Source of the DNA: Euborellia annulipes
Lineage: Eukaryota > Arthropoda > Insecta > Dermaptera > Anisolabididae
Length of the DNA: 64,000 bases
Direction: 5' to 3'
NCBI GenBank assembly: GCA_023213315.1
Contig: JAKCPI010015233.1
Location: 1-64,000, forward strand
Position numbers and translations under genes: made by a program. The notes beneath the pieces are model-generated. The model had not been told where the DNA came from. It ran no database searches and worked only from the letters and a program-made list of their open reading frames with translations. Below are positions 54,728 to 64,000 of this stretch, piece by piece; the stretch's first letter is position 1, and every line of letters starts with the position of its first letter.

Positions 54728-55732
54728 AACAATCGCCAACGCTTAATAGTGATAAATTTTAGACTAAAAGTTATTTTTTTCTTTTTTGTGTATTTTCTAG
54801 ATTGCGGACTATCGGATTAGAAAATTTCGCAATTGTTAGTGTTGACTAGTAAAGGGAGCGAGGAGAGAAAGAAACCTAAGAGGCTTTGTTCTTTCTTCCT
54901 AAAAATAGCAAAATGAGGTCGAGAAATTTTTTTAATTTCTAGAATCCTCGTTAAATTTTCAATCGAATAATCTATCGATTGCATTTAATACTAATTCATC
55001 CCCACCATCACTTCTTTTTTTCGTGTTTGCTTTGTGGCTTTAAAAAATAATCTCACTTAAATATCCTTTAAAATTGCCTCTTAATCGTTTGGTTTATAAA
55101 ACAGGATAAACTTTATCTTGGGATAGTTTATCAACATTGCACGCTCCTAGAGAGCGAGAGAGAAAGAGAGAGCGTTTGTTAATTTCCTCAAAAACTGCTT
55201 CTTGCGTGTGTTTTCTACTTTTCAATACGACTTACAATTAAGATAATAATCCATTATAAGTTTATATTAATACCACTTTTATTAGCTTTTCTTAAACATT
55301 ATTTATTAACATTCCCCCCATCGAGAGAATAATAATAATAAAAAAAGAATTTTGTTTGATTTTTTCTTGAAAATATTTTCTTACATACACACATAAAATA
55401 CGAGAAAATAGAACTTTATAATTTAGACTAACTACAAAGAGAGACAGGGTGGGGAGGGGAGATAGTGTAATTTGGGACTAATCTCCTTTGTTAAGCAAAC
55501 CCAAACAAAGCAAAACCTTGCGTCTTAACCACGAATGAAAGCCATCTGAGGTTTTTTAAATCTTTGGTCTGAATAGGTAAAAATAATTTTATTTCATGGC
55601 CTTAAAGACTAAAAAAAAATACTGGAAGATAGGTAACCAAATTAACCTCTATATTTTCAAGATGGCGTATTTTAGGAATTAAGAAAATTTGTACGGAACT
55701 TTCCTTAAATTTAACTATTTTCGCCCATGGAC
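54728..55732. other. Intergenic DNA
   Basis: A small (GA)n stretch near 55151-55172. AT-rich, with no gene or matched repeat. Confidence 0.3.
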
Positions 55733-55962
55733 TTGGTGTAGGGGTTAGCGTGCTAACCTCGTATACCAAAAGTCGCAGGTTTGGACCCCAGGCAATCGGA
55801 TGATTTTATTTAAGCCATTTGGATACCAAATGGCTTAAATAAGAATGCCTGGACCCCCAATATGTAAATTAATCAATAACGGTTAGTGTAAAAGTCTTAT
55901 ATGGCCTGAGTTGCCGAAAAGACTGAGTGAATGTGGGTGTGAGTGTGAATGAGAAAAAGTGT
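55733..55962 (+). mobile_element. tRNA-derived SINE-A
   Basis: Head GCCCATGGACTTGGTGTAG, B box GGTTTGGACCCC, complete TTTAAGCCATTTGG / CCAAATGGCTTAAA hairpin, GGCCTGAGTTGCCGAA and a GTGAGTGTG end. Confidence 0.82.
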
Positions 55963-56024
55963 TCTTTTCTATATAATAAATAAAATTTTATTTTTTATTC
56001 TATATGCCTATTTTTATTATTTTT

Positions 56025-56105
56025 TTTATTTAAGGTCTTTTCCGGCATCTAAGGTCATTGTCTAAATGGCGGGGTCTACCCGTTCTTATTTATTCCAATT
56101 AATTG
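56025..56105 (-). repeat. SINE-D fragment
   Basis: AGGTCTTTTCCGGCATC, AAGGTCATTGTCTAAATGG and ATTCCAATTAATTGG, the hairpin end and stem of SINE-D. Confidence 0.5.
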
Positions 56106-56109
56106 GTGG

Positions 56110-56415
56110 TAACTGTTGCCTCTATTTGAAACATTAAGATTTAATCAGAGAATTAAATACAAGCAAGAAAACACATGATTTTTTTTTTTTTTGTTTCAAT
56201 AATTTATTTATTATTGATAATATAAACACTTTTTTTTATTGTTGGCTTTAGTTGGATGAATTAAATAATATACACTTGATACGTATATCGACACAATAGA
56301 ATGTAATCACTTCTGAGGATATACACATCTTGTGCCGAAATACGTATCAAGTGTTTATATTAATAAATAAATTATTGAAACAAAAAACTTTGTGTTTTCT
56401 TGCATGAATTTAATT
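56110..56415. repeat. Decayed hammerhead-bearing palindrome
   Basis: TGTTTCAATAATTTATTTATT / AATAAATAAATTATTGAAACA-type arms. CTGAGGA at 56313-56319 and CCGAAATACG at 56335-56344, but the base that should be U16.1 is C. No ORF. Confidence 0.5.
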
Positions 56416-58240
56416 CATTGATTGAATAAAAAATTATAATTAAATTATAAAAATGTTATTTTATGGAATCAAGGGGTTAACTGGGAAACGTAACATAAGC
56501 TTATTTAGAAACGAAGTTATTTGAATCGGCTAAATGAAGATCTCTAATTAAGCGGCGATCGCTGTATGATCCAAAAAACTTAATTAGAAAAAGAAGAAAA
56601 AGAAGTATTCAAAATAAGATGACAAAATGGAAGAATAATTAGCCTAAAGAATAAAAATAATAAACTCTAATAAAACTTTTTTGAAACTGGTCAGTCACTC
56701 TTGAGCTTACGTCTGGAAAATTATCATAATTGTAGGGATGTATGGCAAAACCTGCACTCGCCGCCCAGCTCGAAATATTTTAAGCTGATTAAAAATTTTA
56801 TTTTCCCTCAATTAACAACCAATATCGGTCATTGGCTGCAAGAGTGTCATAACTCAAAATTTCTATTTTTTCAGTAGATCAAAAAAACAAAATAAAATTG
56901 TAACACATTTATATAGAAATTCGAATTAAAATTTAATTCTTTATTATCGAAAATATCACTGGTGCACCTTCCACATAGCTTCTTTTTAATTGAAATGTTA
57001 CGGAATTTGAGGTCAACAAAGAAATTTTAAAAAAATTAGATATTTTGCTGTGAGTATGAAAAGCTCAGACCTGACCACCCGCCAGATAAAAGAGCTTTTT
57101 TTTGTTATCCTTACTGTACCAATAATTCAACAAAGGCGATTTTTTAATTATACAATATTGCAGGGAATGAGAGATATGTCTATTTTTACGAAAAAAAAAT
57201 ATTGAGGTGATTAAAAAAAATTTTGATGGTAGAAATATTTAATTTTCAATTAAACTCCCCTGGGTAGAACAGGTAAAGATCCGACTACTTGAGCGATTGC
57301 TGCCCTGAACGATGAAATTTTAGTAGCTAACAATTAAACTAAATGGCTTCAGATGCATTAAAAAACTGGTGAAAGAAGAAGAGAATACAATTTTTGAATA
57401 TCGAAGATAAGAGAAAGTTATGTCCTGGGCCACTACTCACACCAGATTTTTTTCTTAATATTTCAAACGATTCAAGAATATAGCCTATAATATATGGATT
57501 CAACTTACATCTACCAATTGAAAAAATGATATCTGGATAATAATCGGGATTAAAATTCATAAATAAGATCAATTTATCTCTTAAAATCCAAGTCAAGCTG
57601 ACGCACAGCCTGACACTTAATAAGAAAAAAAAAAAAGAAAAGAAACGTCAGTCTTAGCACGGGTCATTCGAAGTTCCTGAATTATTTCAATGAACTTTAT
57701 TAATATTTCAATGATATTACACTTACTTATTCAAAGGGAAACCTGCGACCAGACGGCAAAAATATATTTTGAAATTCCCATAAAAATATAACCTAAAATT
57801 TGTACTCCTTCACAATACAATCCCGACTAAGTTATTTTCACTATCAATTTCCTAATTTAATATTATTAAGTTTAATTCAATGATAAATAAATACATTTAT
57901 AAACGACCCGCTTAGAGCACAGATCCTCGGGGGCTAAGGTATTTAACAATTGTTTTTGTAAACAATATGAAGAAAGTCATAATTTTTCTTTTATTTTGTA
58001 AAATTTTCCATCTTTAAGATAAAATTTAAATTTAATAATGAATTTTGTTCCATCCATAACCTCATCCGCCAAACACTAAGAGAATAATAATAGAGTATTT
58101 AGAAATATTATTGTAGAATAATACCATGTAGGATTTAGATAAAATAATTTTTTTTGTTGAAGTAAGAGAAATTTGTTTTATTTTTCTCGTTAAAATTCTT
58201 ATCAATTTTGATTTTTTAAGTATTTTTCTCTTTTGTTTCG
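56416..58240. other. Region upstream of FoxF
   Basis: 1.8 kb of AT-rich DNA without a recognised gene. A decayed U hairpin half lies at 57395-57452. Proximal enhancers of FoxF would be expected here, but none can be named from sequence alone. Confidence 0.35.
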
Positions 58241-58289
58241 GATAGTATCTAGGACCATGTCATGTATGGAGTTGGGCGCCATGGTTGAG

Positions 58290-58500
58290 GGCGGGTATTG
58301 GGATAGGGCGTGGTCTCCTTTGATTGGTTGATCGTTAAAGAGGGGAGCATCCGAGGCCTGCGATTGGTTAACTTATCGCCCACGCTGTAGAAGCCAGAGC
58401 AGCGTGCGTTCCTACTGACAACAACGTCAGTGGGACGCGGACCGTCACCCAGCAACAAACAGTTCAGCCGATGCCTTCGCGGCGCTCAGTCCGCAGTGCG
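58290..58500 (+). promoter_or_regulatory. Probable FoxF promoter
   Basis: GC-rich block just upstream of FoxF with GGGCGTGG (Sp/KLF-like, about 58307), two inverted CCAAT boxes (ATTGG at 58323-58327 and 58363-58367), CCTTTGATTGG (TCF-like overlap) and initiator-like TCAGT strings at 58427-58431 and 58486-58490. No TATA box at a fitting distance. The transcription start is uncertain. Confidence 0.55.
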
Positions 58501-58520
58501 CGACCCCAGTGCCGCTGTGT

Positions 58521-58543
58521 GTAAACAAACAAACGTCGTTTAC
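58521..58543. promoter_or_regulatory. Inverted pair of forkhead core sites in the FoxF 5'UTR
   Basis: GTAAACA at 58521-58527 and the complement GTTTAC at 58538-58543 form an inverted repeat with 11 bases between. GTAAACA is the classic forkhead recognition core. It lies 39-61 bases before the start codon, suggesting autoregulation; that is inference. Confidence 0.45.
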
Positions 58544-58581
58544 TTAGCTTATATACACACATACACATATACACACTGACC

Positions 58582-59566
58582 ATGCTGAAGAACTCGGGAG
58601 ACCAGTTGCCATTGGTCAGTGCAGCGCAGCATCATCAACACCTGCAGAGTATCGAACATCACCTGCACCATCAACTCCATCAGCAGTTACACCTGTCTTC
58701 AGAGAATTCCTCGCCGAATGAGAACTCAAGTCATCAAACGACTTCTACACCTTCAACCAGTAATCAAGATACCAAAGATAATATAGTGGCCGCTGCAGCC
58801 TCAACAGCTAAGAAAAGTTCAGGAGCTCGACGTCAAGAAAAACCCCCTTTTTCATATATCGCTCTGATAGTGATGGCTATTCAGAACTCTCCAGCTAAAC
58901 GTCTCACCCTTAGTGAAATTTATACATATTTACAACAACGATTTTCATTTTTTCGGGGCAATTATCAGGGATGGAAGAATTCAGTGCGACACAATCTCTC
59001 GCTTAATGAGTGTTTCATCAAATTACCAAAAGGGCTAGGGCGACCTGGAAAAGGGCATTACTGGACCATCGATCCTTCAAGTGAGGTCATGTTCGAAGAA
59101 GGCTCATTCAGACGCCGACCTCGCGGTTTCCGACGTAAATGCCAAGCATTCAAACCACAATTTGCATCCGCTGCAGCGGCGGTGGCTGCTTCGGCTGCAG
59201 CGGCACCGTATTTTACATCAGGACCGTCCGCCCCCCAAGCAAGTCATCATCATCCATATGATGCTATCAGTGCTGCTGCAGCTGCCGTTGTCGGCAATGG
59301 CTCCGACGCCTATGGAGTCCAATATGGTGCGCCTATGTATGCCGGCGATTATGGCATGTACCAGCAGCAGCAGCAACAACAGCAACAGCAAACAGAGAAT
59401 TGGTATAATCAACCAACAGATCAACCGGGACCGGCTTCGAGTCCTATCAGCGATGCCGCCTCCATGGATTCTCACCATCAACAGCAACAATATGCAGCTG
59501 TTGCAGCTTATGGGGCGGCTGCTGCAGCTGCCTACGGTCTCCAAACACAGGCCTCTCACGATCATG
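58582..59566 (+). CDS. FoxF: FoxF forkhead transcription factor, coding exon 1
   Basis: Residues 84-185 form a forkhead DNA-binding domain: [31 protein letters not shown], recognition helix [15 protein letters not shown] (131-145), then [13 protein letters not shown] and [18 protein letters not shown]. The last stretch is diagnostic of the FoxF class, known for a role in visceral and cardiac mesoderm. The N-terminus is His/Gln/Ser-rich; the C-terminal part has Ala runs and a 10-Gln run (261-270). The start has a good context (TGACCATG) and is the first ATG of the frame. The exon ends at 59566, one base into the glycine codon (phase 1), at the donor G/GTAAGT; the frame beyond (KFLTKIL) is intron. 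The C-terminal exon is outside the window. Nuclear protein. Confidence 0.93.
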
Positions 59567-59903
59567 GTAAGTTCTTAACAAAAATCCTCTGAATCTCCTT
59601 ATTTTTTTTTTCAACGAGTGGAAATTTATTTTATTAAACACTTTTATAAGTTGGCAAGAAAAGGAGAAAACGGAATAATATTTAATTATGTATGTTTTCC
59701 TTTGATATTAACGTTTATAGTCACCAAAACCTTTTTGAGGCCTCTATCTTTTAAATCGGAGTTAGTTACTTCTTGATCTAACTGTAAGGGAACTTTCTAA
59801 CGAGAGCGATAAAATTTATTAATTTCAATTTACTGTTTATGAAAAAAACATTTTTGTCATTAAGTAAACTTAATGAAAAAAAATATTGATAATTTTAAAA
59901 GCA

Positions 59904-60000
59904 AGGGGCGCGGGTTCGAATACCAGGCAGTCCGATGATATTTACAGTATTTAAATCATTTGGATACCAAATGGTATAAATAAATATGCACGAACACCTA
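59904..60000 (+). repeat. SINE-A internal fragment
   Basis: GCGCGGGTTCGAATACCAGGC (B box), ATCATTTGGATACCAAATGG hairpin core. Head and tail missing. Confidence 0.6.
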
Positions 60001-60179
60001 CGTATATATCGTAATTAAATAATTGAGTATTTTATTTTTGTTTTTTTCTAATCTTGGTTTAATCATCCCTATTCCTAGCGCAGAAGTATAGATTCGCCTC
60101 TTCAGTCGGAAATTCTCTTCCCGTCTCAATTTAATTTTTTTTTAAACTTTCAGTATCTAAAGAAACTTTTCAGCCAGGA

Positions 60180-60680
60180 TTAAATTAAAATTTTATTTAA
60201 TTCCTTATTCGCCGTCATTTCGGTGGCTAGTCACGACCATCATCAGGGCTTATGATCATAACATTTATTTTAAAAAATTATATTAAGTTACAATAAGGAA
60301 TATAAATTTAAAAAATGATGTACAAACAAATATTGTTAACTATACTTTTCTATAAATCACGTCGAAAATGATTTCCATCTTGATATAAAATTTGGAGATT
60401 TTCAAAGTCAAATCTGTGTCACAAATTCATAGCGTGGCGTGGGAAGATGTATTTTTTTTATAGTCATACCTAAGATCGTGTATATTTAACAATATTTGTA
60501 AGAACATCTAAAATTTTTCAAATTTATATTCCTTTTTGTTAACTTATGATAATTCTTTTAAATAAATTTTATAATCATAGGAGAAGGTCGTAATTGGCGA
60601 CCGAAACACCGGCGAATAGAAAATTAAATAAAAGATTTTTATTTAATTCCCTGGCTGCAAAGTTCCTTCCGATCCTGATT
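60180..60680. mobile_element. Penelope-type inverted element
   Basis: Left end ATTTTATTTAATTCC, then CGCCGTCATTTCGGTGG; right end GCGACCGAAACACCGGCG, then TTAAATAAAAG and TTTAATTCCCTGGCTGC. AGATCGTGTATA links it to the solo segment at 38.1 kb. No ORF. Confidence 0.65.
60207..60252 (-). ncRNA. Hammerhead motif with mutated cleavage triplet
   Basis: Minus: AAGCC, CTGATGA (plus 60240-60246), stem II beginning GGUC opposite CACC, GAAA (60218-60221), TGAC instead of CGTC, then GGCG. Stem I GCC/GGC intact; stem III lost. The right-arm partner near 60585-60615 lacks the CTGATGA core. Confidence 0.45.
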
Positions 60681-60923
60681 AAACAGCCACACCCTCTTCT
60701 TCCTCTTTCACAGCCATAAAACATTAATTTTAATTGTCTTTGTTTTTTGTTTTAATAATAAAACATGTTAAAATTGTCAAAACTATGAAATATTTAAAAA
60801 AAAATTAAATTTTGTAGCTGACGTTTCAAACGATCATCATGCTAATATTAAGGGGAAACAAAATTGTAAAAAAAAGTGCAGAGCCCAAGACTTGAATATT
60901 TTCATATTTTTTCGTCGTATATG

Positions 60924-61026
60924 TACCATCAAGAGAAAAGATATTGGAGAATATGGCGGCTACCTACCATAAGGCTCAAATGCCAGTTAGCCGCCATATT
61001 GTCCAATATCTTTTCTCTTGATGGTA
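60924..61026. repeat. 39-bp-arm hairpin
   Basis: Arms 60924-60962 and 60988-61026 are inverted with one mismatch; loop 25 bases. TACCATCAAGAGAAAAG at the outside, ATGGCGGCTA inside. Could be a tiny MITE or a hairpin RNA precursor. The DNA at 61030-61884 beyond it has no feature I recognise. Confidence 0.55.
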
Positions 61027-62111
61027 TATAAATGTGTCTGTGTCCAAATGGCGAGTGATTTGAACACAACCAAATCAATCGTGAGAACATTTTCAAATTT
61101 GAAAATGAGAGTGACGAAACGTCGCTTTATTATATATAATATTATAACAAAACTCCCTCCATTGAAGAAATAACACGTTTTATAGATTTTGATAAATTTG
61201 ATAACATTTTCATGGTCAATTTGGCCAAATAAGATTTTTTTTAAATTAATGATAATGACAATTTTTTCTATCATTTTATGATGACAAATAAAACCCCTTC
61301 TTATCTTATTAATTTAGCATTAAATTAATTCTATTTACATTGTAATTAAACGAACGATTAGTAAAACAAATCTCATAGCCTGACGCTTGTTTTGATTGGG
61401 GCAAAAGAAAAAAGATTGGCATAGTAACTAGAAGAGAAAACAAATTAACTAGTTCAATTAAGTAAGGTATATTGATAGTGGAACAAACGAGAAATGACAA
61501 AAAGAAATGCAAGCATTAGCTCGGCTAACTCGTGATCGTCATCCATTAAATCTGGGTCCTGATCAAAACACTTAACGACGGCAAATTGTAGTTGCTTGTG
61601 CCGTTTGGAGTGAAGAGAGGTATAGATATGAGTGACCTTCTCACTCTCCTAAAGACCAAGATGGAAAGAGAGAGTGGGAATAATTTGATGCGCTGTCAAA
61701 GGAGCATCTATTGAATATTACATTTTTATTTATTGTGGACTTTAAATTTATCCATTCCGAAAAGGATCAGGCTATAAATTTTAAATTGTAGCTGTAAGAA
61801 GCGCTTCTTCATTAATTGTATGTAGCTGTAATATTGTACTTTTGGGATTTTAAAAATAAGTAATTATTATACTGGCTGTGAGTATTAAATATAGATGAAT
61901 GGAATGGAGTCAGTCAATGAAAATAAAAAACAAATTTATACTGTCGACGTTTCGAGCGCTCTTCCTCGGGACCTGTGACCACAAAACATTTATTAGAGGT
62001 TAATTTTCTTTTATAATACTTTTTTTTACAAAAATATATAACTTTATATAATTAATATAAGGGTATAATGATTTTACTTACAGTCTAAGTGTCAATTGTT
62101 ACAAATGGTAG

Positions 62112-62345
62112 CAATGGCGGTCCTAGCCTTACATTTTGGGGGGGTACTGTTTTTTTTTTTATAGTATAAATAAATGGGCCTGGGCCCCAATAAATATATA
62201 TTAATCAAATATGAGTATCGTTTAAGTCTTAAATGGCCTAAGTTGCCGAAAAGATTGTGTGAATGGAAGAGTGAGTGTGTGTTAAAAAAAAAAAAAAGAT
62301 TTTGGGGGGTCACGACCCCCTGACCCCCCCTCTGGGACCGCCCTT
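62112..62345. mobile_element. hAT-type MITE carrying a SINE-A 3' half
   Basis: Begins CAATGGCGGTCC and ends GGACCGCCCTTG; exact 8-bp duplication AATGGTAG at 62104-62111 and 62346-62353. Inside, 62160-62300 is SINE-A from GGGCCTGGGCCCC to the poly-A run. Confidence 0.88.
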
Positions 62346-62539
62346 GAATGGTAGTAATTAGATAGTCAGTTGAAAAATCCTTATATTGTTAAATTTGTTT
62401 CATGATGTCAACTGACTATCTATTTACTACCATCTGTAACAATTGACCTTAAGTAAAATCATTATAACTTTATAATAATAAATAATATTATATATTTTTG
62501 TAAAAAAAAATTATTATAAAAGAAAATTAATCTCTAATA

Positions 62540-62901
62540 CAGTGGTTCCCAATCGGTGTGCCGCGAGAATGCCAAAGGGGTGCCGTGAGATATTTAGGTA
62601 AAAAAAGTTGGGGAAAAAAAGTTTTGCAAAAAAAAAAAGGTCAAACAATTTACACGGAAGAAAAGATTTTCCCGAGGGCGGCAAAAATGTCGCCCTCCTA
62701 AAAAAAAAAGTAAAATGATTTACACCCAAGGAAAAAAAAATTTCCACAGGGCGGATAAAATCCCGTGCCTGAATTGTCTGGAGAGCGGGAAAAATTTCGT
62801 TTTGCTAGGAGAAAAAAAAAAGGAAGGGTGCCCCTAGTGTGTATAGTTATTCCCAACGCACCTTTGGGGTGCCGTGGACTTCAAAAGATTGGGAAACACC
62901 G
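62540..62901. mobile_element. hAT-type MITE (CAGTGGTTCCCAA family)
   Basis: Begins CAGTGGTTCCCAATCGG and ends GATTGGGAAACACCG. Flanks CTCTAATA (62532-62539) and CTCGAATA (62902-62909), 7 of 8. Interior repeats of GGGCGG and GTGCCG. Confidence 0.75.
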
Positions 62902-62983
62902 CTCGAATAACTCGAAACGTCAACAGTATAAATTTGTTTTTTATTTTCCTTGGCTGACTCCATTCCATACATCTATATTTAAT

Positions 62984-63567
62984 AATAATAAGAAAATGGA
63001 AAAGCTCAGAAAAAGCCTAATAAATAAAAAATAAAAAATTACTAAATTTATGAAAGGACGCCTTATTGCTAGTGAGAGCTGGTTGTTATTCAGCCTGTAG
63101 ACTTATTAATCTGAAGTTTCGCAACGAAATTTTAACTTGTAAGCACACCTATTCTCATGAAAAATTATTAGCTGCATTACATTTTCAAATACAGAATATT
63201 TATTAAAAAATAAAATTCTGATACTTTATTAAGTGGTCTATTTAAAAAAAAAATAAACCAAGAATTCACATTCTAGAATAATATTTGACCTATATATTGA
63301 TATAAACTTAAATGACTTTAATAAATATTTATTTAAAAAAGAAAAGGAAAATAAATATTCTTCATTATTTATAAACGTAAAGATTTTTATTTTATGAATG
63401 TTAATTAGGTTATTAGTCAGGTATTAGAAACTCTTAATAATCATTATTATTTCCTTCCTGAGCCCTTAATTTTGACATTTAGGGCATTGTTATTTATTTT
63501 TCTAGCGTTAGATATTTGTAAGTCCTTCGGCGAATTTTGGGTCTATTTTTATTTTTTTTTTTTTATT
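62984..63567. other. AT-rich intron DNA, nothing recognised
   Basis: No ORF and no matched repeat. Only short A/T runs. Confidence 0.3.
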
Positions 63568-63790
63568 TAGATTTATTTACGAACTTTTTCGGCATCTGAA
63601 ACCATTTAAGACCACGTCCCCATTTTTTCTAACAATTATTAACTTTTGTCATAGCCCTCGGGCCGGGGTGCATTCCGTCTCAGGCGACAAAAATTTATTT
63701 CAATTAAATTAGATACCAATTAATTGAAATAAATGGGGTCTAAATGGCCTCCGATGCCGAAAAAGATCTTAAACAAATAAAAAAAAATAA
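63568..63790 (+). mobile_element. SINE-D-type repeat, palindromic copy
   Basis: TTTCGGCATCTGAAACC at the left (minus-type hairpin) and GGTCTAAATGGCCTCCGATGC / CGAAAAAGATCTT at the right. Between them lies a GCCCTCGGGCCGGGG block and the hairpin TTTATTTCAATTAA / AATTAATTGAAATAAA around AGATACC. This is the most complete copy in the window. I see no confident A/B box, so the SINE label is inferred from the shared architecture with SINE-A. Confidence 0.55.
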
Positions 63791-63937
63791 AACTTTTGTC
63801 ATTGTTATCCTCAAAAATTACTTGATTTTTTCACCATCTTCACAGTTTTTTTTTTTTTTTTTATTAATGAGTTGATAATTTTCTTATTTAAATTTTCTTT
63901 TTTGAATTTCATATAACAATATATCATTTATTTTTTT

Positions 63938-64000
63938 GAATTTAAGGTCTTTTTACGTCATAAAAGGCCATTTAGACCCCATCCCCATTTATTTCAACTG
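63938..64000 (-). repeat. SINE-D fragment at the window edge
   Basis: AAGGTCTTTTTACG, AAGGCCATTTAGACCCC and ATTTATTTCAA; the 3' hairpin on the minus strand, cut by the window end. Confidence 0.5.

Larger units (their letters stand above)
61884..62983. mobile_element. Penelope-type palindrome with two nested hAT MITEs
   Basis: ATTAAATATAGAT (61884) and ATCTATATTTAAT (to 62983), plus GGAGTCAGTCAATGAAAAT / TTTTCCTTGGCTGACTCC arms. Further inverted matches (GTCAATTGTTACA / TGTAACAATTGAC) lead to a centre near 62380. The minus-strand end near 61938-61970 reads CCGAGGA then TCGAAACGTCG, a decayed hammerhead. Confidence 0.7.
59567..64000 (+). other. FoxF intron 1, open at the window end
   Basis: Begins GTAAGTTC. 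No second FoxF coding exon was recognised before 64000. The intron holds a SINE-A piece, two Penelope-type palindromes, hAT MITEs, a hairpin and SINE-D copies. Confidence 0.65.

Noticed and set aside
58515..58519. Downstream promoter element for FoxF
   Set aside because: Bases at +28 from the TCAGT initiator candidates do not fit the DPE consensus.
59218..59565. Minus-strand open frame over FoxF
   Set aside because: Antisense shadow of the CAG/GCA-rich repeats.
59081..59578. 165-codon open frame in +1 register over FoxF
   Set aside because: Shadow of the Ala/Gln/His-rich FoxF coding sequence; no domain of its own.
1..64000. CRISPR array, operons or bacterial signals
   Set aside because: No spaced direct repeats of that kind; splice sites, SINEs and MITEs show an animal genome.

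Overview
The window looks like AT-rich, repeat-choked intergenic DNA of an invertebrate, most likely an arthropod. It ends with the first coding exon of one recognisable host gene, a FoxF forkhead transcription factor (58582-59566, + strand). The evidence for an animal is a full forkhead domain, His/Gln/Ala runs, a clean GT splice donor, tRNA-derived SINEs, a Penelope-like element, LINE tails and hAT-type MITEs with 8-bp target duplications. I cannot name the species.

Layout. 1-4.7 kb: a SINE, small hAT MITEs and unassigned AT-rich DNA. 5.36-7.42 kb: a 5'-truncated Penelope-like retroelement between two 428-bp inverted arms. 8.6-10.6 kb: nested insertions that can be put in order (an unclassified repeat 'U', split by a SINE and by a hAT element, itself filled with more repeats). 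10.6-36 kb: SINEs, U copies, MITEs, foldback elements, a truncated LINE with target duplications, a segmental duplication (32.6-34.0 kb) and a 1.2-kb foldback element (34.17-35.35 kb). 36.7-40.3 kb: three or four putative non-coding exons on the - strand with good splice signals, and a GC-richer CCAAT-containing possible promoter at about 40.3 kb. 40.7-57 kb: more MITEs, SINEs, a LINE RNase H fragment and Penelope-derived palindromes. 58.25-59.57 kb: FoxF promoter, 5'UTR and exon 1. 59.57-64 kb: its first intron, again rich in repeats; the second coding exon is not in the window.

The most striking signal is a scattered set of hammerhead-ribozyme cores (CTGANGA, a GC-capped stem II, then GAAA followed by CGTC or a close variant). 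Ten have an intact core heptamer and several more are decayed. Most lie in palindromic, Penelope-derived foldback elements, often as inverted pairs. All have the very short stem III known from Penelope-like elements.

Second, the commonest SINE carries a perfect 17-bp hairpin and shares its 3' hairpin with a second repeat family. Third, the FoxF 5'UTR holds an inverted pair of forkhead core sites, and a possible spliced non-coding RNA runs divergently about 18 kb upstream.

All calls are by eye from the sequence; no alignment, folding or database search was run.
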